Assembly: GCA_023384455.1 (NCBI GenBank)
Contig: JAHDWH010000045.1
Span: 1 to 34,659, forward strand
Reading direction: 5' to 3'
Length of the DNA stretch: 34,659 nt
From: Caldilineaceae bacterium
GTDB lineage: Bacteria; Chloroflexota; Anaerolineae; Caldilineales; Caldilineaceae
Below, piece after piece: positions 8,110 through 14,326 of this stretch; the first letter of the stretch is position 1; every line of letters starts with the position of its first letter. The notes beneath the pieces were generated by a model. The model had not been told where the DNA came from. It did not search any database and worked only from the letters and a program-made list of their open reading frames with translations. The position numbers and the translations under genes were made by a program.

Positions 8110-8556
8110 CTACGGCGAAACGGCCAAACTGCCGTCCCCCTTTTCCTCCATCCGGCGTCGGATGAAACCCAGCCCTTTGCGAAAATCCGGATGCCAGTCG
8201 TCGTCAGGTTCTTCGTCCAGATTCTGCCAAAAGAAGGCAAAATCGTGGCCGCCGCCGTCGGTGGTGTAGTGACTCCACTCATCCGGCAACGTACGCTCTA
8301 CGACACACAGAAAGAGATGCCAGCGCTGTTTGATACCGCGCAGGGCCAATTGACCTAATGGCTCGACCACCCGTGCATCTTCAATCCCCGATTCCTCGCC
8401 CAACTCCCGCAGAACTGTCTGGTTGGGTTCTTCGTCTTCCTCCACTGTGCCTTTGACGAGTTGGGAACCCGCCTTTGGGTGACGGAAGGCCAGGATTTGC
8501 AGACGATCTTCCCGGCGGCGCAAAAGGACGGGACAGGCTTTATCCGTGAATTTCAA
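8110..8556 (-). CDS. NUDIX hydrolase overlapping larC
   Basis: 148 residues if translation starts at the TTG at 8556, which follows AGGAAAGGACGAGCA, a strong ribosome site inside the end of larC. This start overlaps larC by 17 nt and suggests translational coupling. The frame is open to 8631, but that part is antisense-like low-complexity sequence and is not chosen. The NUDIX box is complete: GTVEEDEEPNQTVLRELGEE followed by SGI, with the metal-binding REL-x-EE core. NUDIX enzymes cleave a nucleoside diphosphate linked to another group. The coupling to larC makes a nucleotide related to nickel-pincer cofactor synthesis, or the dinucleotide NaAD used by LarB, a conceivable substrate; this is inference only. 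Confidence 0.85.
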   Translation of the reverse strand: MKFTDKACPVLLRRREDRLQILAFRHPKAGSQLVKGTVEEDEEPNQTVLRELGEESGIEDARVVEPLGQLALRGIKQRWHLFLCVVERTLPDEWSHYTTDGGGHDFAFFWQNLDEEPDDDWHPDFRKGLGFIRRRMEEKGDGSLAVSP

Positions 8557-9841
8557 TGCTCGTCCTTTCCTCAATTGCCGGCATTTGGGCCGCGGCCAAC
8601 GCCGCTTCGCAGACCATCCGCACAGGCACACCCGCGGCGTCGGCCAGCTTTTTGCAATCGTCGAACTCCGGCTTGGCTCCCAGCCGCTCGCCGTCCAGCA
8701 CTTTCACCTTCACCAGCACCGGGCCGTAGACCGTCTCGACTGTGCGAAACTCCCGCTTGGCGATGTGGCGCGCCACGGGATAGACCCGCACCCCCAGCGT
8801 CGTCGTCTCGCGCAGGAGCAGCCGGGCAACTTCCGTCTCCTTCTCCGCCCCGGCCAACACAGACAGAAGCGTACCGGGCCGCCCCTTTTTCATCCCAATC
8901 GCCGTCGTCCATACATCCAGCGCACCGGCTCCAAAGAGCCGTTCCCGCACCGGCTCGTACAACTCCGGGTTCATATCGTCGATATTCGTTTCGATGACGA
9001 CAAGAGAAGAATGGGACACGGCTGACACGGATGCAAAGGATTGCCACGGATTTTCTTTCTCTTCTTCGTGTCGCTTCGCGTGGCCTCGTGGATCACCCGC
9101 CACCTGCGACCCTCCACCTTCCACCCCCTCCCCTACCCACAGCCGGGCCACATTCGGCCAGTCAAATTCTTTGCGTCCCGCGCCGTAGCCGATACGCCGT
9201 AGGACCATCCGGGGCTGGGAAAAGTCGGCCAATTCAGCCAGCAGAGCCGCGCCGGTGGGGGTCACCAGTTCCCCCGGCCCCGGTGCGGGGACGGTGGGCG
9301 CAGCAGCCGCGGCCAGCAGTTCCAGTGTGGCCGGTGCGGGCAGAGGGATACGCCCGTGCTGGGTCTGCGCCCAGCCGTGGCCCAGAGGCAGGGGCGAGGC
9401 GTGCAGGCGTTCGATCCCCAACTCGGCCAGCCCGGCACAGACGCCCACAATATCCACAATTGCATCCAGCGCCCCCACTTCGTGGAAATGAATCTGCTCG
9501 ACTGTCGTATTGTGTACCCGCGCCTCGGCCTGGGCCAGCCGGGTGAAGACGGCGATGGCCCGTTGCTGCACGACCGGCGGCAGATCGCCCGCGCCGATAA
9601 TAGCAGTCACGTCGGAGAGATGGCGGTGGGCGTCGCCTTCGGTCACTTCCACCGCGGCCAGCGTTGCCCGCAGGGGGCCTTTCATCACCGGCTGGGCGTC
9701 CACCCGCCAGCTTCCCGGCGGCAGATGCAGGCCCTCCACCACAGCCCGCAGCCGTTCGATGGGCCAGCCCGCGTCCAGCAGACAGCCCAGAAAAATATCA
9801 CCGGAGATACCGGAAGGGGTGTCGAGGTAGGCGATAGGCAT
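8540..9841 (-). CDS. larC: LarC, nickel insertase for nickel-pincer cofactor (single ORF with an extra linker)
   Basis: 433 residues from ATG at 9841. LarC uses CTP to insert nickel into the bis-thiocarboxylated pyridinium mononucleotide made by LarB and LarE, giving the cofactor of lactate racemase-type enzymes. Family marks are clear: YLDTPSGISGDIFLG at the N-terminus, IHFHEVGALDAIVDIVG (117-133) and ETNIDDMNPELYE (284-296). In Lactobacillus plantarum the two halves, LarC1 and LarC2, are joined by programmed frameshifting; here one frame spans both. Residues about 240-279 (bases 9005-9124) form an unusual charged linker encoded by repeat-like words (see separate entry). The region before the ATG has no Shine-Dalgarno, only CCCCAATCCCT. 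Confidence 0.93.
   Translation of the reverse strand: MPIAYLDTPSGISGDIFLGCLLDAGWPIERLRAVVEGLHLPPGSWRVDAQPVMKGPLRATLAAVEVTEGDAHRHLSDVTAIIGAGDLPPVVQQRAIAVFTRLAQAEARVHNTTVEQIHFHEVGALDAIVDIVGVCAGLAELGIERLHASPLPLGHGWAQTQHGRIPLPAPATLELLAAAAAPTVPAPGPGELVTPTGAALLAELADFSQPRMVLRRIGYGAGRKEFDWPNVARLWVGEGVEGGGSQVAGDPRGHAKRHEEEKENPWQSFASVSAVSHSSLVVIETNIDDMNPELYEPVRERLFGAGALDVWTTAIGMKKGRPGTLLSVLAGAEKETEVARLLLRETTTLGVRVYPVARHIAKREFRTVETVYGPVLVKVKVLDGERLGAKPEFDDCKKLADAAGVPVRMVCEAALAAAQMPAIEERTSIEIHG
9005..9124. repeat. Repeat-word insertion inside larC
   Basis: Read on the minus strand, the first part is CCACGAGGCCACGCGAAGCG followed by ACACGAAGAAG, close to the arm at 18223-18250 (CCACAAAGTCACAAAGGCAC then GAAGAA). 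The second part carries ATCCGTGGCAATCCTTTGCA and then TCCGTGTCAGCCGTGT, like the ATCCGTG words of the repeats at 8014 and 14150. It codes for about 40 residues with no resemblance to LarC, exactly between its two domains, and keeps the frame open. The copies resemble intergenic spacers elsewhere in the window, so insertion of spacer-type DNA into the gene is the simplest reading. Confidence 0.75.
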
Positions 9842-9926
9842 AGGGATTGGGGATTGGGGACTGGGGATTGGAGACTGGGCAGTGACACGGACGCCGCGTC
9901 ACTGCCCAGTCTCCAATCCCCGATTC
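9842..9926. repeat. Perfect 24-bp inverted repeat (CAATCCC/CCCAGT words)
   Basis: Arms at 9863-9886 and 9898-9921 are exact complements over 24 bp with an 11-nt loop; looser pairing extends outward. The words are period-7 variants of GGGGATT and GGGGACT. It fills the entire gap between the larE stop (9927-9929) and the larC ATG. In the lar transcript it would form a strong hairpin with no U tract, followed by a pyrimidine-rich leader directly at the larC start. Confidence 0.95.
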
Positions 9927-10787
9927 CTATTCCCTTACAACCTCCATCAGCGGAATAATCGTCCCATTCGTCGCCCCATTCAACCCTCCGCTCTTGAACC
10001 CGGCCAAATCCAGTGTGACGAAACGATAGCCCGCGGCTTTGACACCGGCCACAATCTCGCTGTGGTGCTGGAAGGCTTTGGGGAACTCCTCTGCGGGGAC
10101 TTCGATGCGGGCGATTTCGTTGTGGTGGCGCACCCGGAACTGGGGAAAGCCCAGTTCCACCAGCACATCCTCGGCAGCTTCGATCTGGCGCAGAAGTTCC
10201 GGTGTGATAGCTGTGCCGTGGGGGACCCGGCTGGAGAGGCAGGCCATAGCGGGCTTATCCCACACGGGCAGGCCGAGATGCTGGGCAATCGCCCGTACCT
10301 CCGGTTTGCCGATACCCGCCTCGATCAGCGGCGAACGCACATCCCGCTCACGAGCCGCGGTCATCCCTGGCCGGTGATCGCCCAGATCGGACGTATTGGC
10401 CCCGTCCATCACCACACCCCATTCCTCGGCCAGCAGCAGTTCCTTCAGCCGGTTGTGCAGTTCCGATTTGCAGAAGTAGCAGCGGTTGTTGGGGTTGGCC
10501 GCGTAGTTTTCGTCCAGATATTCTTCGGTGTTCACCAGCCGGTAGGGGACGCCCAACAGTTCGGCCAGCTTCACCGCATCCCGCATCTCCCGGGCGGGAT
10601 AGCTGGGCGAGACGCCGATGCAGGCCAGGGCATCTTCGCCCAACTGCTCGTGGGCCACGGCCATCACCAGTGCGCTGTCCACACCGCCGGAATAGGCCAC
10701 GAGAACCGAACCGGCAGAGCGCATAATAGCACGCAGAGCGTCCAGTTTGGCGGATGTTTCAGGTGTAAAGGGTATATTTTCTGTCAT
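9927..10787 (-). CDS. larE: LarE, sulfur transferase for nickel-pincer cofactor (three-cysteine type)
   Basis: 286 residues from ATG at 10787. LarE activates the carboxylates of pyridinium biscarboxylate mononucleotide with ATP and replaces oxygen by sulfur. The PP-loop SGGVDS is at 33-38. The known sulfur-donor position, in the ACLSSR motif, is C183. Two more cysteines occur as CYFC (C103, C106) after NPNNR. In LarE proteins carrying three such cysteines a [4Fe-4S] cluster that holds a transferable sulfide has been described, in contrast to the single-cysteine sacrificial type of L. plantarum. This copy therefore looks like the cluster type. It lies between larB and larC, all on the minus strand. 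Confidence 0.94.
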   Translation of the reverse strand: MTENIPFTPETSAKLDALRAIMRSAGSVLVAYSGGVDSALVMAVAHEQLGEDALACIGVSPSYPAREMRDAVKLAELLGVPYRLVNTEEYLDENYAANPNNRCYFCKSELHNRLKELLLAEEWGVVMDGANTSDLGDHRPGMTAARERDVRSPLIEAGIGKPEVRAIAQHLGLPVWDKPAMACLSSRVPHGTAITPELLRQIEAAEDVLVELGFPQFRVRHHNEIARIEVPAEEFPKAFQHHSEIVAGVKAAGYRFVTLDLAGFKSGGLNGATNGTIIPLMEVVRE

Positions 10788-10810
10788 TGGTCTGTTGTCT
10801 CGGAGGGTTT

Positions 10811-10865
10811 GATGATGGGATGCTGAGATGATGCAGTTCGGCCATTATCTCATCATCCCATCATC
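10811..10865. repeat. 22-bp inverted repeat (GATGATGGGATG words), 2 mismatches
   Basis: Arms at 10811-10832 and 10844-10865 match over 20 of 22 positions with an 11-nt loop. The larB stop codon (10845-10847) lies inside the right arm, so the last residues of LarB (KDDGMMR) are arm-encoded. It occupies the larB-larE gap. A related word string occurs at 23400-23444. Confidence 0.92.
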
Positions 10866-11621
10866 TTTCATTATTTTTGCATTGATCAGCGCGGCCAAAT
10901 GGCCCGCGCCAAAGCCGTTGTCGATATTCACCACCGCCACGCCGGAGGCGCAGCTATTGAGCATCGTCAGCAGGGCCGAGACGCCGCCGAAGCTGGCCCC
11001 GTAGCCGACCGATGTGGGCACGGCGATGACCGGCGCATTCGTCAGCCCGCCCACCACCGAGGCCAGCGCGCCCTCCATTCCAGCGACGACAACGACGACA
11101 TTCGCATTTTGGATGGCGGGCACGTGGGGGAAGATGCGGTGCAGCCCGGCCACCCCCACATCGCTGATTCTGTGGGGGCGATGGCCCATCAGGTCCAGGG
11201 TCAGGGCTGCCTCTTCCAGCACAGGCAGGTCGCTGGTCCCCGCGCAGATGAGGACGACGCCTTCGCTGCGGGGTGCATCCGGCTCCCGGTCCATCCACAG
11301 ACAACGGGCCAGCTCGTACCACTGCAAGCCCTCCACCCGTTCGGCCGCGGCGTCGAAATGGGCGCGGCTGGCCCGGGTCCCCAGCAGCCGGGGCGAGCGG
11401 GCGGCCAACCGTTCCGCAATCGCCGCCACCTGCGCCGGCGTCTTGCTCTCGCAGTAGATCGTCTCCGGAAAGCCGCTGCGCAGGGCCCGGTGATGGTCCA
11501 GGGTGGCGAAATCCCCCACAGCTTCGTAGGGCAGACCCCGCAGTTGGGCAAGGGCACTCTCGACGGAGAGTGAGCCGTCGGATACATTCTGTAAAAGGGC
11601 GGAAAGTCTGGTTTCGTCCAT
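10845..11621 (-). CDS. larB: LarB, nicotinate mononucleotide-type carboxylase/hydrolase for nickel-pincer cofactor
   Basis: 258 residues from the ATG at 11621; 17 more in-frame codons upstream come from a repeat string and are rejected. LarB carboxylates the pyridinium ring of nicotinic acid adenine dinucleotide at C5 and hydrolyses the phosphoanhydride, the first step of the pathway. The C-terminal half is PurE-like: CAGTSDLPV (126-134), VAGMEGALASVVGGL (179-193), VPTSVGYGAS (201-210). C224 in LNSCASG probably corresponds to the cysteine that forms a covalent adduct with the pyridinium. No Shine-Dalgarno is seen before the ATG. An aldo/keto reductase is upstream with a 91-nt gap filled by an imperfect inverted repeat. 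Confidence 0.93.
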   Translation of the reverse strand: MDETRLSALLQNVSDGSLSVESALAQLRGLPYEAVGDFATLDHHRALRSGFPETIYCESKTPAQVAAIAERLAARSPRLLGTRASRAHFDAAAERVEGLQWYELARCLWMDREPDAPRSEGVVLICAGTSDLPVLEEAALTLDLMGHRPHRISDVGVAGLHRIFPHVPAIQNANVVVVVAGMEGALASVVGGLTNAPVIAVPTSVGYGASFGGVSALLTMLNSCASGVAVVNIDNGFGAGHLAALINAKIMKDDGMMR

Positions 11622-11629
11622 AAGGCTCA

Positions 11630-11709
11630 GGGATTGGGGATCGGTGATTGGAGACTGGGAGAAGTGTGCCACAACCCAATCCCCAATCCCTAATCCCCAG
11701 TCGCCAATT
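11630..11709. repeat. Imperfect inverted repeat (CAATCCC/CCCAGT words)
   Basis: A left string of GGGATTGG and GGAGACTGGG words (11630-11659) is followed by CCCAATCC, CTAATCCCCAGT and related words (11675-11709), which pair loosely. The family is the same as the perfect repeat at 9842-9926, and the position is the gap between the aldo/keto reductase and larB. Confidence 0.85.
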
Positions 11710-11712
11710 CCC

Positions 11713-12723
11713 CTACCACCGGTACTGATTGGGGCCGAAGTCGGCCTCGTAGAAGGCGCTGACCATCCGTCCTGGGGGGACCAGTGAATCCACCAGCGCC
11801 CGGTCTTCGTCGGTGATGGTCACATCCAGCGCGCCCAGATTGTCGATCAACTGCTCCATTGTGCGGGGGCCGATAATCGGGCTGGTGACGCCGGGCCGCT
11901 CCATCACCCAGGCCAGGGCGAACTGGGCCATTGTGCAGCCTTTGGCCGCCACCAGGGGCTGCAAGCCTTCCACCACATCGTAGAGTTCGACAGTCTTGCG
12001 GGCGGCAAAGCGGTTGTTGCCGGAAACGTCGGCGTAGCGTGCGCCTTCGGGGGAAGGATTCTCGCGGGTGTACTTGCCCGTCAGCAATCCACCGGCCAGG
12101 GGACTCCAGGGAATGGTGGCGATGCCGAAGGTCTGGGCCATCGGCAGCAGTTCCCGCTCAATGCGTCGGTCCAGAATGTTGTAGGGGGGCTGCTCACAGA
12201 TGAAGCGGTTCAGCCCCAACTCTTTGGAGGCCCACAGGCTCTCCACCACCTGCCAGGCCGCAAAAGTGCTGGTTCCGATGTAGCGTACTTTGCCTGCCCG
12301 CACCAGATCGTCCAGGGCGCGCAGGGTTTCGTCGATGGCGATCTCTGGGCGGGGGCGGTGCATCTGGTAGAGGTCGATGTAGTCGGTCTGGAGTCGGCGC
12401 AGGCTGGCCTCGCACTGCTCGATGATGTGGCGGCGGCTGGTTCCACCCGCGTTGGGATCGTCGTCGTCCATACGCCCGTGGACTTTCGTCGCCAGCACAA
12501 TTTTGTCCCGCTTGCCGTTGCGTTTCAGCGCCTCGCCGGTGACCTCCTCGCTGCGGCCTCGAGCGTAGACGTTGGCCGTGTCCAGAAAGTTGATGCCGGC
12601 GTCCAGGGCCCGGTCGATGATGGCGTAGGAGTCGTCGGGGGTGGTGCTGCGGCCAAACATCATACAGCCCAGGCAGAGGGTGCTGACTTTGACGCCGGTG
12701 CGTCCGAGATTGCGCATTTCCAT
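11713..12723 (-). CDS. Aldo/keto reductase (NADP-dependent type)
   Basis: 336 residues from ATG with GGAGG 6 nt upstream. The catalytic tetrad is visible: D48 and Y53 in FLDTANVYARGRSEE, K80 in LATKVH, H122 in LYQMHRP. The C-terminal part carries the phosphate-binding pattern expected of the family (SPIIGPRTMEQLIDNL). The length and the YARGRSEE motif fit the large subgroup of IolS/YajO-like reductases. The substrate is unknown. It is the first gene of the minus-strand run leading into larB, so it may share a transcript with the lar genes, although the repeat at 11630-11709 lies between. Confidence 0.92.
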   Translation of the reverse strand: MEMRNLGRTGVKVSTLCLGCMMFGRSTTPDDSYAIIDRALDAGINFLDTANVYARGRSEEVTGEALKRNGKRDKIVLATKVHGRMDDDDPNAGGTSRRHIIEQCEASLRRLQTDYIDLYQMHRPRPEIAIDETLRALDDLVRAGKVRYIGTSTFAAWQVVESLWASKELGLNRFICEQPPYNILDRRIERELLPMAQTFGIATIPWSPLAGGLLTGKYTRENPSPEGARYADVSGNNRFAARKTVELYDVVEGLQPLVAAKGCTMAQFALAWVMERPGVTSPIIGPRTMEQLIDNLGALDVTITDEDRALVDSLVPPGRMVSAFYEADFGPNQYRW

Positions 12724-13056
12724 TGGGGGCCTCCTGTGGAAGATGAAAGGGTGAAGGGGTGAGAAAAGATGACAGAATGAAGGGATGACGAGGTATGAAA
12801 CACACTCTGAATGGCGGCGGAGGGTATTGCACCGCTACGATAAGTATAGTGTAACCGCTTTTGGAAGAAAATTCAAATGGGGATCAAAACCGGTATAGTG
12901 GATTGTTTCGTCTACCACTGATTTTTTCCTTTGTGTTTTTGCGAGAATGGCCGTAATTCTGTACAGTTGGATTATCCAGGGCCAAAGGCCAGAAAGATCA
13001 GTGAGCAATGGGCCGGTGTGGTATAATTTCTGCCAACGGTCAATCCCAGCAAATGG
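12724..13056. other. Divergent intergenic region with promoter-like elements
   Basis: This 333-nt gap separates two outward-facing genes. Next to the minus-strand gene (12739-12793) is a string of GATGAAAGGGTGAAGG-type words like those at 17171 and 28202. The centre is AT-richer than its surroundings and holds TATAGT on the plus strand (12894-12899) and TATACT on the minus strand (12843-12848), possible -10 boxes without convincing -35 boxes. The best promoter is the extended -10 at 13019-13027. No open reading frame or RNA gene is evident. Confidence 0.6.
13019..13027 (+). promoter_or_regulatory. Extended -10 promoter for the E1-beta gene
   Basis: TGGTATAAT, a perfect TATAAT with the TGn extension, ends 29 nt before the ATG at 13057. 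No good -35 is seen 17 nt upstream, which extended -10 promoters can tolerate. Predicted transcription start is near 13034. Confidence 0.65.
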
Positions 13057-14100
13057 ATGAACAGGGCAATGAGCGAGACACCCACCAATTTTGGTTTTTC
13101 CGACATCGAACGCACCGACAACTACTCCGAAATGACCTACATCGCGGCCATCAGCGACGCCCTGCAGGTGGAGATGCGCCGGGACCCCAACGTCTTAATT
13201 ATGGGCGAGGATGTGGGGGGCAGCTTTGGCGGCGCCTTCAAAGTGACCAAAGGCTTCGAGGAGGAGTTTGGCCCCCTGCGGGTGATGAATACCCCGATGG
13301 CCGAGAATGGCTTTGTGGGGATGGCGACGGGTATGGCGTTGATGGGTCTGCGCCCGGTCATCGAAGTCCAGTTCGCCGACTTTATCACCTCCGCCTTCGA
13401 CAGTATTGTCCAGTATGCGGCCACCAACCATTACCGCTGGAACGCGGCTGTCCCCTGGGTCATCCGCGCCCCCAGCGACGGCGGTATCCGCTCCGGCCCC
13501 TTCCACAGCCAAAACCCGGAGGCCTGGTTCACCCACACCCCCGGTCTGAAAGTCGTGGCCCCGGCTACCCCTGCCGACGCCAAAGGGCTGCTCATCGCCG
13601 CCATCCGGGACAACAATCCGGTCATCTTTTTTGAGAGCAAAGCCCTCTACCGCTCCCTCAAAGGGCCTGTGCCGCCGGGGGAATACGTCGTGCCTATCGG
13701 TGTTGCCAATCTGGCCCGCCCCGGCAAGGATTTGTCGATCATCACCTACGGCAGCCAGGTGCAGGAAGCGCTCAAAGCCGCCGATACTCTGGCCGCCGAG
13801 GGCATCGATGCCGAAGTCCTCGACCTGCGCACCCTCAAACCTTTGGACACGGAAGCGATTCTGTCCACCGCCCGCAAGACGGGCAAAGTGCTGATCGTCC
13901 ACTCCGCCACCATCAACACCGGGCTGGGCGGCGAGATCGCCGCGCTCATCAGCCAGGAAGCCTTCGAGTGGCTGGACGCGCCCATCCAGCGACTGGCCGG
14001 GCTGGACATCCCCGTCCCCTTCAGCCCGCCCCTGGAAGACGCCTACCGTCCCAGCGCGGCCAAAATTGTGGAGCGGGCGCGGGCGCTGGCCGCGTTTTAG
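13057..14100 (+). CDS. 2-oxoacid dehydrogenase E1 component, beta subunit (orphan)
   Basis: 347 residues from the ATG at 13057; a second in-frame ATG at 13069 is an equally plausible start. The transketolase-like pyrimidine domain carries IMGEDVGGSFGG, whose Glu would contact thiamine diphosphate, then MNTPMAENGFVGMATGMAL and a PHSQNPE-like stretch (GPFHSQNPEAWFTH). The C-terminal transketolase domain includes LSIITYGSQVQEALKAA. This is the beta chain of a pyruvate, acetoin or branched-chain 2-oxoacid dehydrogenase. The alpha chain, E2 and E3, which normally sit beside it, are absent: neighbours are an aldo/keto reductase and a NUDIX gene. Which complex it serves cannot be told. Confidence 0.9.
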   Translation: MNRAMSETPTNFGFSDIERTDNYSEMTYIAAISDALQVEMRRDPNVLIMGEDVGGSFGGAFKVTKGFEEEFGPLRVMNTPMAENGFVGMATGMALMGLRPVIEVQFADFITSAFDSIVQYAATNHYRWNAAVPWVIRAPSDGGIRSGPFHSQNPEAWFTHTPGLKVVAPATPADAKGLLIAAIRDNNPVIFFESKALYRSLKGPVPPGEYVVPIGVANLARPGKDLSIITYGSQVQEALKAADTLAAEGIDAEVLDLRTLKPLDTEAILSTARKTGKVLIVHSATINTGLGGEIAALISQEAFEWLDAPIQRLAGLDIPVPFSPPLEDAYRPSAAKIVERARALAAF

Positions 14101-14149
14101 CTTCTGTCCAGTGAAACTTTTGTTGTTGCGCAAGAAATCAGAAGATACT

Positions 14150-14224
14150 TTTGTATACACGGATGAGAAGAAACACGGATAAAATACAAAGCTATCCGTG
14201 TTTCTTCTCATCCGTGTATACAAA
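14150..14224. repeat. Perfect 32-bp inverted repeat (ACACGGAT words)
   Basis: Arms at 14150-14181 and 14193-14224 are exact complements over 32 bp, with an 11-nt loop, the longest perfect stem in the window. The ends (TTTGTATACACGGAT) match those at 8014-8081. It lies 50 nt after the E1-beta stop and could act on its mRNA end, but no U tract follows. Confidence 0.97.
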
Positions 14225-14282
14225 CTCTTGGCTGACTCTGGCTACATAAAATTACGGAAGGGAAGGCAAAAGTGTCATTCCC

Positions 14283-14324
14283 CTCGCAATTCGCAACTCG
14301 CAACTCGCAACTCGCAACTCGCCC
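14283..14324. repeat. Tandem heptamer array (AACTCGC x ~6)
   Basis: Six units of 7 nt (CTCGCAA with one TTCGCAA and a divergent last unit) run directly up to the ATG at 14327. It replaces the ribosome site of the NUDIX gene, which has no Shine-Dalgarno. Six units is too short and regular for a CRISPR array. Confidence 0.9.
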
Positions 14325-14326
14325 CC

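Noticed and set aside
9005..9124. Programmed frameshift site in larC as in L. plantarum
   Set aside because: The frame is continuous through both halves, and no slippery heptamer followed by a stop is needed.
14283..14324. CRISPR-like or VNTR array
   Set aside because: Only six 7-nt units without spacers; listed as a tandem repeat instead.
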